Source: Acidobacteriota bacterium
Lineage (GTDB): Bacteria; Acidobacteriota; Vicinamibacteria; Vicinamibacterales; UBA2999
Reading direction: 5' to 3'
Assembly: GCA_016789705.1 (NCBI GenBank)
Contig: JAEUQR010000004.1
Span: 1-38,191 of the forward strand
Length of the DNA stretch: 38,191 bases
The notes beneath the pieces were generated by a model. That model saw only the letters and a list, made by a program, of their open reading frames with translations, did no database searches and was not told where the DNA came from. The position numbers and the translations under genes were made by a program. Below are positions 24,817 to 32,284 of the stretch, piece after piece (the first letter of the stretch is position 1; each line of letters opens with the position of its first letter).

Positions 24817-26193
24817 ATGGCAATGACTTCAGGGGCTTCGGCCGCCCGGACGAGGGCCATGCCGCTCATCCCGGACTTCGTGCTGTGGGGGCTGGCCCTG
24901 GTGATGTTCATCGACTACCTGGGCCTGGCCGAAGATCTGGCTGTGCTCAAGGTGACCCGTGCGGCCACGGTGATGGCCTACGGGCTGTTCGCCGTCGTTG
25001 CCATCCGCGGCGGCCTGACACTCGCCCTGGCGTCGAGACAGAGCCGGCTGATGCTCGGTCTCACTAGCCTGGCGTTTCTGTCGCTCCTCTACGCTGTCGT
25101 TCGCTCCTACGTGCCCGCCGCGATTCGTGCGCAGCTCGACTACTTCGCCTTGTTCGTGATGACCGCAGCGCTGATGGATCGGCGCGACCGCGTCAAGAAA
25201 CTATCTTTCATCGTCACCATCGTCATTCTGGTGCTGGTCGGCCGCAACGTCGACCTCCTCACCTCGGGTGAGCGCGTCGGCGTCTTTCGCGCCGGGTCTT
25301 TCCTCGGAGACGGCAACGATTTCTCATGGGGGATGGTGTCTCTCATGCTGTTTCCGCTCTATCTGATGCTCGGTCCGCACGGCGTCATGAGTCGAGCGTT
25401 CGGTGTGATCGGTGTCGCCGCCGCGCTCTTCGGCGTCGTCGGCACGCAGTCTCGTGGCGCCACACTCGCCATCGCCGGCGCGGCGCTCTACTACCTGTTC
25501 GTCCTGAGCCGTCGTCGCATCGCCAGCATCATCGTGATCGGGGCGCTGGCCGGTCTGGCGCTGGTGCTCTCGCCCCAGTCGTACGTCGCCCGGGTGACTG
25601 ACACGCGGGTGTCAGAGGATTCATCGGCGCAGGGCCGCCTCAGGGCGTGGAAGGCGTCTGTCCGGATGGCGCTCGACTACCCGCTTGGCGTCGGCTTCGG
25701 CAGCTTCAACTCAGCCTATGGCCGGTTCTACGTGGAGGAAGCCGACGCCGTCTTCGACTTCGGCGCGCGCCGCTGGATCTCGGCCCACAGCATCTATTTC
25801 AAGGTGCTCGGTGAAGCCGGTTTTATCGGTCTCGGGCTCGTCCTTGCGCTGTTGTACGCGAATTTCAAGGACAACCAGGCCTGCCTGAAGTTCGTCCAGG
25901 CGCATCCGGAGCAGGCCGGGATCGATGATCGCTGGCCCGCGCTGCTCAACTTCGGGCTCGTCGGCTTCGCGGTGGGCGGGGCGTTTCTGGGCGGGATTTC
26001 GTACCCGCACGTGTATCTGCTCTCGGGGCTCACGCTCGCTTGCCGGCGCATGACCATCGACCGACCTGAGGAGCGTTCGACCTTGCCGGTGCGTCAGCGA
26101 GTGCCGACGGTACCGCTGCTTGCGCCCCGTCCCTCGGTTGCGCTCGGACGCCACGTGGCAGGCGCGAGAGCCGAAGGACTGCGAGCGCGATGA
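24817..26193 (+). CDS. O-antigen ligase/polymerase family membrane protein (Wzy-like)
   Basis: This 458-residue polytopic membrane protein has about ten hydrophobic helices. The Wzy/WaaL-type features lie in the middle and second half: VVGTQSRGATLAIAG, then RLRAWKASVRMALDYPLGVGFGSFNSAYG, and the periplasmic AHSIYFKVLGEAGFIGLGLVLALLY. These are the arginine and histidine motifs of the O-antigen ligase superfamily. It resembles the putative O-glycosylation ligases of exosortase-A loci, and in this operon it could polymerise the repeat unit or transfer glycan to an acceptor. No flippase (Wzx) gene is visible in the window. The stop overlaps the next start (ATGA). Confidence 0.87.
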   Translation: MAMTSGASAARTRAMPLIPDFVLWGLALVMFIDYLGLAEDLAVLKVTRAATVMAYGLFAVVAIRGGLTLALASRQSRLMLGLTSLAFLSLLYAVVRSYVPAAIRAQLDYFALFVMTAALMDRRDRVKKLSFIVTIVILVLVGRNVDLLTSGERVGVFRAGSFLGDGNDFSWGMVSLMLFPLYLMLGPHGVMSRAFGVIGVAAALFGVVGTQSRGATLAIAGAALYYLFVLSRRRIASIIVIGALAGLALVLSPQSYVARVTDTRVSEDSSAQGRLRAWKASVRMALDYPLGVGFGSFNSAYGRFYVEEADAVFDFGARRWISAHSIYFKVLGEAGFIGLGLVLALLYANFKDNQACLKFVQAHPEQAGIDDRWPALLNFGLVGFAVGGAFLGGISYPHVYLLSGLTLACRRMTIDRPEERSTLPVRQRVPTVPLLAPRPSVALGRHVAGARAEGLRAR

Positions 26194-27320
26194 TTCGCTG
26201 GTCGTTCTGGCTGTCAGCGGCGGGTGTCGTCTACGCCTACCTCGGCTATCCGCTGTTGGCCTGGGCGGTCGCTCGACGGCGGCCCGCCGACCGAGCGCCG
26301 CACTCAGCATCGACAGACCTTCCGGCCGTCACGATGATCGTGCCGGTGCACAACGAAGTCGCGCGGATTGACGCCAAGATCGCAAATACCCGCAGCCTCG
26401 ATTATCCCGCAGAGGCCCTTCGGATCGTGTTCGTGTCGGATGGCTCGACGGACGGCACGGTCGAAGCCGTCAACGCGGCGAAGGATGAACGCATCCACCT
26501 CATTGCGCTCGAGAAGCGGAGCGGAAAAGCCGGCGCACTGAACGCCGGGCTTGCATTCGCGAAGACGCCGATCGTGGTGTTCTCCGACGTCTCGATTGCG
26601 CTCCAGCCCGACGCCATCACCGCCATCGTCCGCCCGTTCGCCGCGCCGGACATCGGCTGCGTGTCCGGAGAGGACCGGATCGAGGGCAGCGCCGGCGAGG
26701 GGCTGTATGGTCGCTACGAGATGTTCCTGCGGCGGCAGGAGTCGCGGCTGGGTTCGATCGTCGGTGCCAGCGGGTCGTTCTACGCCCAGCGGCGCGAGTT
26801 GTGTGGCGAGTTTCCACCGAATGTCGCGCCGGATTTTCTCTCTGTGCTGCGCACGGTCGGCCAGGGATATCGCGCCGTCAGCGACGCGCACGCCGTCGGG
26901 TACATGACCGCGGTGGACGATCCTCGAGACGAGTTCGCCCGTAAGGTCCGGACGATCCTGCGAGGGATCACGACGCTCGGGCAGCACCTGCACCTCCTGA
27001 ATCCATTCCGCTACGGGTGGTTCGCGGTGGCGCTGCTCTCGCACAAGGTCATGCGCTGGTTGGTTCCGGGCTTCCTCGTGGTGATGTTGCTCACGAGCGC
27101 GCTGCTGGCAGGGGCAGCGCCGTACGCGTTGCTCCTGGTGGCACAGGCGGCCTTCTACGTGCTCGCGTATGCCGCCTATCGCGGGTCGGTGCCGGCCCTG
27201 CTGTCGACCGCCGGACGCGTGGCCTCGTACTTCACCGCTGCCAACGTCGCAACGCTGGTGGCGTGGGGAAAGTACTTCCGCGGCACTCGCCAGGAACTGT
27301 GGTCTCCGTCCAGACGATGA
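26190..27320 (+). CDS. Membrane GT2 glycosyltransferase (processive-type layout)
   Basis: The 376-residue product has one N-terminal membrane helix (FWLSAAGVVYAYLGYPLLAWAV), a GT2 domain with VTMIVPVHNEVARI, VFVSDGSTDGT, KSGKAGALNAG-like and VVFSDVS motifs, and three or four helices after residue 275. In processive synthases a QxxRW motif follows; here the corresponding region is RKVRTILRGITTL, so it may add one sugar or few. GASGSFYAQRREL marks the acceptor side. It could elongate the lipid-linked repeat at the membrane. It overlaps both neighbours by four bases (ATGA at each end), so it is firmly inside the operon. Confidence 0.88.
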   Translation: MIRWSFWLSAAGVVYAYLGYPLLAWAVARRRPADRAPHSASTDLPAVTMIVPVHNEVARIDAKIANTRSLDYPAEALRIVFVSDGSTDGTVEAVNAAKDERIHLIALEKRSGKAGALNAGLAFAKTPIVVFSDVSIALQPDAITAIVRPFAAPDIGCVSGEDRIEGSAGEGLYGRYEMFLRRQESRLGSIVGASGSFYAQRRELCGEFPPNVAPDFLSVLRTVGQGYRAVSDAHAVGYMTAVDDPRDEFARKVRTILRGITTLGQHLHLLNPFRYGWFAVALLSHKVMRWLVPGFLVVMLLTSALLAGAAPYALLLVAQAAFYVLAYAAYRGSVPALLSTAGRVASYFTAANVATLVAWGKYFRGTRQELWSPSRR

Positions 27321-28135
27321 GCGCAACCGAATTGCCGCTGTTCTTCGGATACGGCACCAATGAGCTGTTCGGTGTGCTCCACTCACCCGCAGCCGCCAGC
27401 CGCCTGGCCGTCGTTCTGTGTCACCCGTTTGGCGAGGAGAAGCTGTGGGCCCATCGGGTGTACGTGAGCCTCGCCCGCGAACTGGCGCGGCGGGGACACC
27501 CGGTACTCAGGTTCGACTATCGTGGCAATGGCGACAGCGGAGGGACGTTTTCTGGAACGTCGATGACATCGAACCTCGACGACATCGACACCGCGATCGA
27601 CCTTCTCAAGGAGCGTACGGAGACAGATGCCGTCGGGCTGTTCGGCCTGCGCTTTGGCGCGACGGAGGCGGCGCTCGCCGCCGAGCGTCGTGCCGACGTC
27701 TCGACGGTGGTGCTGTGGCAGCCGGTCGTCGACGGCACGCGGTATATGCAGGAGCTCCTGCGGATCAATCTCTCCACCCAGCTGGCGGTGTTCGGTGCCG
27801 TCACGAAGGACCGCGAGGCCCTCGTGGCGACGATGCATGAAGGGCGCACGGTCAATGTCGACGGTTACGACATGGCCCTCCCTTTTTATACCGAGGCCTG
27901 CGCCGTGAACCTGGCCGCGCAACCCAGCACGTTCGGGGGGCGCACGCTGATCGTGCAGCTCGACCGCGGCGCCACGCCAACTCCAGCGCGGGAACTCGTG
28001 GCGCTTCGAGACAGATACCCGCAGGCCCAGCTCGAGATCGTGCAGTGCGAACCGTTCTGGAAGGAGATCCCGACGTTTTACGACGCGGCGACCTCCGCCT
28101 CCGCGGCGACGTTCACCTGGCTGGGCGACGAATGA
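27317..28135 (+). CDS. Exosortase-A system-associated hydrolase 2-like protein (alpha/beta fold)
   Basis: This 272-residue alpha/beta-hydrolase-fold protein matches the second of two hydrolases that sit side by side in exosortase-A loci. It opens with PLFFGYGTNELFGVLHSP, then AVVLCHPFGEEKLWAHRVY and VLRFDYRGNGDSGG. The nucleophile elbow reads GLRFG (residues 110-114), so the usual serine position holds Arg112; as I recall, a GLRxG form is usual for this family, so it may lack ordinary esterase chemistry. It overlaps the upstream GT2 and the downstream hydrolase by four bases each. Its molecular role in EPS assembly is unknown. Confidence 0.82.
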   Translation: MSATELPLFFGYGTNELFGVLHSPAAASRLAVVLCHPFGEEKLWAHRVYVSLARELARRGHPVLRFDYRGNGDSGGTFSGTSMTSNLDDIDTAIDLLKERTETDAVGLFGLRFGATEAALAAERRADVSTVVLWQPVVDGTRYMQELLRINLSTQLAVFGAVTKDREALVATMHEGRTVNVDGYDMALPFYTEACAVNLAAQPSTFGGRTLIVQLDRGATPTPARELVALRDRYPQAQLEIVQCEPFWKEIPTFYDAATSASAATFTWLGDE

Positions 28136-29070
28136 GCACCCGTCGGCCCGTCACCTTCGCCAACGCCGCTGGTGAAACACTGTTCGGCATCTTCCACGAG
28201 CCCGGCACTGGTGCTGCGGGCGTCGGCGTCGTCCTGCTGTCGCCGGGCGTCAAGAGTCGCGTCGCACCGCACCGACTCTACAACAAGCTGACGGAGCGTC
28301 TGTTGCGCCGCGGCTACTCCGTGCTTCGGTTCGATTTTTCCGGACTCGGCGACTCCGAGGGCCTCGTGAGAGAGACGCTGATGGCCGACCTCTACCGGTC
28401 GATTCAGCTCGGCCGCTACGTCGATGACACGCTCGCCGCCATCGAGTGGATGCGAGTCCATGGTGGTGCGTCGCGGGTTATCCTCGGCGGCCTGTGTGGT
28501 GGCGCCCTGACCGGGCTGCTCACGGCGCCGCAGTGCGCACAGGTCGAGGGCCTCTTCGGCCTGGGGATGCCAGTCATCCTCGACGGTTCGGCGGTCGACA
28601 AGGTCGCGACGATGTCCGAAGGGCAGCGGCAGGGCGTGCGCAAGAAATACCTCGGCAAGGTGCTCAACCTGCAGGCGTGGTGGCGCGTGCTGACGCTCAA
28701 ATCCGATTTCCGCCTGCTCTGGCACTCGATCGTCGGGCGCAAGCGGTCTCTGCAGCATCGAGCTGGCGACGGGTTGGCGGTGCTCGGCGAGACTGGCAAC
28801 CCCAGGTTCGGACCAGCCATGCGGGACCTGCTGGAACGCGGCCGGCCGCTCCTGCTGGTCTTCAGCGGCGCCGACCGCCTCCACTGGGAGTATCAGGAGA
28901 AGTTCGCGACGCCGCATACGGCCGAGCTGTCCCGCTACTCCACCGTGGACGTGGTCGTCATCGAGAAGGCCAACCACGTGCTGACCCTGCCCGAATGGCA
29001 GGAGGAGTTCTTCGCCCACTGCGACCGATGGCTCACCGAGCACTTCGGCGAAGGCCCCGCACGGCCGTGA
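28132..29070 (+). CDS. Exosortase-A system-associated hydrolase 1-like protein (Cys nucleophile)
   Basis: This 312-residue alpha/beta-hydrolase-fold protein is the likely partner of the preceding gene. It has VVLLSPGVKSRVAPHRLYNKL, SVLRFDFSGLGDSEG, and a nucleophile elbow GLCGG (Cys122), so it would use cysteine rather than serine, as dienelactone hydrolases do. Asp in VFSGADRLHW and His in EKANHVLTLP complete a possible triad. The order hydrolase 2 then hydrolase 1 is that seen in proteobacterial XrtA loci. It overlaps the upstream gene by four bases. After it comes a 143-base gap with a separate promoter-like site, so the EPS operon probably ends here. Substrate unknown; thioester cleavage from the acyl carrier is one possibility. 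Confidence 0.85.
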   Translation: MSTRRPVTFANAAGETLFGIFHEPGTGAAGVGVVLLSPGVKSRVAPHRLYNKLTERLLRRGYSVLRFDFSGLGDSEGLVRETLMADLYRSIQLGRYVDDTLAAIEWMRVHGGASRVILGGLCGGALTGLLTAPQCAQVEGLFGLGMPVILDGSAVDKVATMSEGQRQGVRKKYLGKVLNLQAWWRVLTLKSDFRLLWHSIVGRKRSLQHRAGDGLAVLGETGNPRFGPAMRDLLERGRPLLLVFSGADRLHWEYQEKFATPHTAELSRYSTVDVVVIEKANHVLTLPEWQEEFFAHCDRWLTEHFGEGPARP

Positions 29071-29167
29071 GTACGATTCCTGCCAGCAGCGCTGACGAAA
29101 GTGAAAAACTTACACGTCCACACAGGGCCGACTGGTCAACGGAGGCTTTAGAACGAGCCCCAAAAAT

Positions 29168-29183
29168 TGGCCTGAATCGTGCA
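29168..29183 (+). promoter_or_regulatory. Sigma-54 type (-24/-12) promoter for jelly-roll gene copy 2
   Basis: The site is TGGCCTGAATCGTGCA, against TGGCACGNNNNTTGCW. Nine of twelve defined positions match, including TGGC at -24 and GC at -12 with exact spacing. The -12 element lies 32 bases before the ATG at 29214, close to the spacing seen for the paralogue at 8226 (26) and the ATPase gene (24). GGAGG at 29197-29201 would be near the start of the transcript. Confidence 0.5.
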
Positions 29184-29213
29184 TCGTTTGGGCGTCGGAG
29201 GTTGGGCGACGTT

Positions 29214-30179
29214 ATGCGGCAATCCGTTCTCACACCGCTGTCAATTCTGGCGCTGGCAGGCGTGCTGGCCGCGACGGTCGATGCCCAGTCACCGGTATCC
29301 GGCGTGTTCTTCAACGAAGGGTGGGAGTCCGGCGCCACGGGCGCGACCTTCAACAGCCGCAACTACGGCACCTCGGCCGCACCTTCCCAGTTCCGCGCGC
29401 AGACCGCCGTCAGGGCGTCGGGCAATTATGCGTTCGAGCACTTCATGTCGGGCGGGCTGGCCGCCAATCAGGTCCTGTACGCCACCCAGCACATCGGCGA
29501 CGCCATCAACGGCCCCGTGTATCCCGCCGGCCAGGGGCAGCACTTCTTCGACCTCTACGTCCAGTTCAAGGTCTATTACTCGCAGAACTTCGACGTCAAC
29601 AACTCGCGGCCGAAGTCGCTCATCATCGGGACGGAGGACGGACAGCGGCACGACAGCACGTGCTGCAACCCGTGGGTGTCGCACTATCTCATGCTCTTCC
29701 CCCCGGGGCCGACGTATGGCATCACGGTCGGGGAGGCCAACGCGAAGCAGGCCACGAGCGGTCAGTTCGTCAACCTGATTCAGAATCGGAGCGGCTACAG
29801 CGCGAGCAACCCGCTCGTCACGCAGACCGCCCGCTGGTACACCATCGAAGCCCGGCGCCGGTTGAACGATCCCGGCCAGCGCAACGGCATCTTTCAGATG
29901 TGGGTCGACGGCGTGCTGATCGCCGAGCACACCACGGTCCAGTACCGCGTGGCTTTCGACGGCACGTTCGGCTCGAACATGAACTACGGCACGAACTTCG
30001 TGATGATCTCCGACTACATGGCCAATGGGTCGACGCAGAATCAGAGCATCTTCTACGACGACATCAAGTTCAGCACGACGCCCATCGGCACGGGCTCGAC
30101 GGTCCCACTCCCGACGCCATCCCCGGCGCTCCCATCGGCGCCGAGGAACCTGCGGATTCTGGTGCCCCCGGGGTTCTGA
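29214..30179 (+). CDS. Secreted jelly-roll (LamG / polysaccharide-lyase-like) protein, copy 2
   Basis: The 321-residue product has a signal peptide (about residues 1-25, ending ATVDAQ) and a beta-rich body with FFDLYVQFKVYYSQNF, KSLIIGTEDGQRHDST, RWYTIEARRRLNDPG and GIFQMWVDGVLIAEH, the strand pattern of concanavalin-like lectins and lyases. FYDDIKFSTTPIG ends the domain. A proline-rich linker then leads to APRNLRILVPPGF at the C-terminus, nearly the same as the tail of copy 1. No PEP-CTERM motif or final membrane helix is present. It has its own promoter-like site after the EPS operon and stops 6 bases from a convergent gene. It is probably an extracellular glycan-binding or glycan-cleaving protein; the longer reading frame upstream is discarded because the signal peptide begins here. 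Confidence 0.75.
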   Translation: MRQSVLTPLSILALAGVLAATVDAQSPVSGVFFNEGWESGATGATFNSRNYGTSAAPSQFRAQTAVRASGNYAFEHFMSGGLAANQVLYATQHIGDAINGPVYPAGQGQHFFDLYVQFKVYYSQNFDVNNSRPKSLIIGTEDGQRHDSTCCNPWVSHYLMLFPPGPTYGITVGEANAKQATSGQFVNLIQNRSGYSASNPLVTQTARWYTIEARRRLNDPGQRNGIFQMWVDGVLIAEHTTVQYRVAFDGTFGSNMNYGTNFVMISDYMANGSTQNQSIFYDDIKFSTTPIGTGSTVPLPTPSPALPSAPRNLRILVPPGF

Positions 30180-30185
30180 CCTGCC

Positions 30186-31481
30186 TCACGGCCGGTCGGC
30201 GAACCGTCGATCCAGCGCCGTCCCTGCGTAGCGCGTCACCGCGGCGTAGGCGGCTTCGGTGAGGTGGCTTCCGTCGGCCTCCGCAAAGCGCCGCCGCCTG
30301 GTGCCATCTGGCGCTGCGGTGACGCGCTCCAGATCGAGCACGGTGAGGCCTTCTGCGGCGGCCGTGTCTCGAACCCAGGCGTTGAACTCTCGCACCGCCG
30401 CATTGATCGTGTCCTGATAGCTCGTGCGGCCAAGCATTCGGCCCGCCACGGTTGCCACTCGACCGGTCCATGACTCTGGCGCCCTGATCGTGACCTCGGT
30501 GGCCAGCACGACCTCCGCGCCCGCGGCGCTCGCGCGATCGATCATGTCGCGGTAGTGGACCTTCGCCCGCTCCGATGCGGCGGGCAGGTCGCGGTTCGGC
30601 GCTCTGAAGAAGTCGTTGATGACCCCCCAGAGCACGACGACGCCTGGATGCTGGGACAGCACGTCCGCGTCCAGCCGCGCCGCCAGCTCGAACGTCTGCT
30701 GTCCGTCGACACCACGATTCAACACGGGACGCCCGGCAATCGCCTCCGGGCGCCAGCCCCGCGCGTAGGATGCCCCGAGCACGACGACGGGCGCGCGATC
30801 CTCTGACCGGGCACGGCGCGCCTTGCCGGTCGGCAGCGTGCGAAGCCGGCTGGCCTGGCGCAGTTCGCCGCGCAGCCAGTAGTAGGCCACGGCCAGCGAC
30901 TCGCGGGCGGCTCCGGTCAGCATGTCGAGATTGCCTCGATTGGTTGCATAGACCGGCACCGAGACGCGTTCCACGTGGTACCCGAGCGCCCCGAAGACAC
31001 GGCTGGCGCGAAACATGTGGAGCCGGTCTGTGACGAGCAGCAGCGAACGCGCTTCCAGGGCCTCGAGCACCGGCGCTGCGTAGAACGCGTTCTCGCGCGT
31101 CGACCCGGAGGTGCCTTCGGTGAGAATCCGCTCGCGCGGGATGCCAGCGCGAGTGGCGAGGTCGGCCATGACATCCGCGACCGCGCACGGGAGATCGCCT
31201 GAGGGTCCACCGGTGAAGAACACGTAAGGCGCGCGGCCCTGCCGCCAGAGGTCTGCCGCTTTCAGCACCCGGCGGACGGCCGACAGATTGGGCTCACACG
31301 GCCCGAGGACACCGGCGCCTGCGACCACGATCACGTCGGACCGACCGTTCGTATCCGGCAACAGTAGCGGAGAGACGAGCCAGTCCGCAAATGGCGTGCG
31401 ATCGATCGCCCACTGGCCGACGAGCGTCAGGGCGATGCCCAGAAGCACGCCCTGCAGAACTGATGACCGACGGGTGAACAT
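30186..31481 (-). CDS. Fusion of YdcF/DUF218 domain and SGNH hydrolase
   Basis: The 431-residue product has an N-terminal signal or anchor helix (about 8-24). A DUF218/YdcF-like domain follows at about 48-205: DVIVVAGAGVLG, YVFFTGGPSG, STRENAFYAAPVLE and LLLVTDRLHMFRASRVF. DUF218 proteins such as ElyC and SanA act in envelope synthesis. From about 231 there is an SGNH hydrolase domain: Ser238 in VLGASYARGW, NRGVDGQQT, an Asn block WGVINDFF, and DGSHLTE with Asp403 and His406. Both domains look complete, so this is a two-enzyme envelope protein facing the periplasm. It is downstream of a deacetylase gene on the minus strand (24-base gap) and convergent with the jelly-roll gene. Confidence 0.82.
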   Translation of the reverse strand: MFTRRSSVLQGVLLGIALTLVGQWAIDRTPFADWLVSPLLLPDTNGRSDVIVVAGAGVLGPCEPNLSAVRRVLKAADLWRQGRAPYVFFTGGPSGDLPCAVADVMADLATRAGIPRERILTEGTSGSTRENAFYAAPVLEALEARSLLLVTDRLHMFRASRVFGALGYHVERVSVPVYATNRGNLDMLTGAARESLAVAYYWLRGELRQASRLRTLPTGKARRARSEDRAPVVVLGASYARGWRPEAIAGRPVLNRGVDGQQTFELAARLDADVLSQHPGVVVLWGVINDFFRAPNRDLPAASERAKVHYRDMIDRASAAGAEVVLATEVTIRAPESWTGRVATVAGRMLGRTSYQDTINAAVREFNAWVRDTAAAEGLTVLDLERVTAAPDGTRRRRFAEADGSHLTEAAYAAVTRYAGTALDRRFADRP

Positions 31482-31505
31482 AGTGACGGCTTTCGGCGCG
31501 GCCCG

Positions 31506-32183
31506 CTACGAAACTGCCGGCCCGCGCGCGGCCCTGAGGTCGAAGCCCGCAGCCACGAGCCGCGGCAGGGCGAAGTCGAGCAGCGGCAGGAGCAGTGGCC
31601 GGTTGTCGTGGAGCAGCACGATGTTCCCGCCACGCGCCTCACGAACGAGCCGTTCGGCCGCGCGACGGGCATCTGCCGGGCTCTCGCACTCCCAGTCGCG
31701 GACGTTCAACGACCAGTTCATCGTTCTGAGGCCCAGCATCCTCGGCACCACGAGGCTGGTGCCCGACAGGTGACCCTTTGGGGGACGAAACAAGCGCGGC
31801 GTCACGTTCAGGTGCTGGCGCACCGTGTCCTGACAGCGTTGGACGTCTTTGAAGTACTGCCCGAACCATGGATCGGGCGCCCGGTGCGAGTAGGTGTGGT
31901 TGCCGATGACATGCCCCTGGCGGTGAGATTCGACGAGGAGCTCCGGCGCGGCGTCGGCATGCGCGCCGATGACGAAGAACACGCCTCGAATGCCGTGGGC
32001 CTGAAGCCGGGCGAGCACCTCTGGCGTGACGTCCCGGTCGGGCCCATCGTCAAAGGTGAACAGCAGCGTGCGGCTCGCAGCCGGTCCCAGGTCCCGGATC
32101 AGGAGGCTCTCCGGAATCGCCGCTTTCAGGCGGTCGCGCAGACCCTGACCTGCCGGCCGCACCATCTCCCCAGTAGTCCCCAT
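31506..32183 (-). CDS. NodB-type polysaccharide deacetylase
   Basis: This compact NodB-fold esterase, about 225 residues, has LLFTFDDGPDRDVTPEVL (metal Asp pair), HGIRGVFFVIG, GNHTYSHRAPDPW with both metal histidines, LFRPPKGHLSG, and NIVLLHDNRP near the end, which is a complete set of family 4 motifs. It likely removes acetyl groups from a glycan in or near the envelope. No signal peptide is clear. The ATG at 32183 is used; a GTG at 32189 is two codons longer and equally possible. It leads the minus-strand pair with the YdcF-SGNH fusion and is divergent from the GT2 gene at 32285, with about 100 bases between that may hold promoters for both. Confidence 0.88.
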   Translation of the reverse strand: MGTTGEMVRPAGQGLRDRLKAAIPESLLIRDLGPAASRTLLFTFDDGPDRDVTPEVLARLQAHGIRGVFFVIGAHADAAPELLVESHRQGHVIGNHTYSHRAPDPWFGQYFKDVQRCQDTVRQHLNVTPRLFRPPKGHLSGTSLVVPRMLGLRTMNWSLNVRDWECESPADARRAAERLVREARGGNIVLLHDNRPLLLPLLDFALPRLVAAGFDLRAARGPAVS

Positions 32184-32284
32184 GCGCACAGCTTAACGGA
32201 CCTTCTCGCAGCGGCAGACTCTCTTATTTCCGTGTGTGTTCCGAGGGTTGAGCTGGACAGGATTCGTGGAACAATCTTCGACGC

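Noticed and set aside
8534..29169. The nine-base word CAAAAATTG upstream of both the EPS operon (8534-8542) and the second jelly-roll gene (29161-29169)
   Set aside because: Its distance from the two start codons differs greatly and a single shared nine-mer in A/T-rich gaps can be chance.
28446..29213. In-frame extension of the second jelly-roll protein far upstream
   Set aside because: It runs antiparallel in sense to the hydrolase frame, and a clean signal peptide with a GGAGG begins at 29214.
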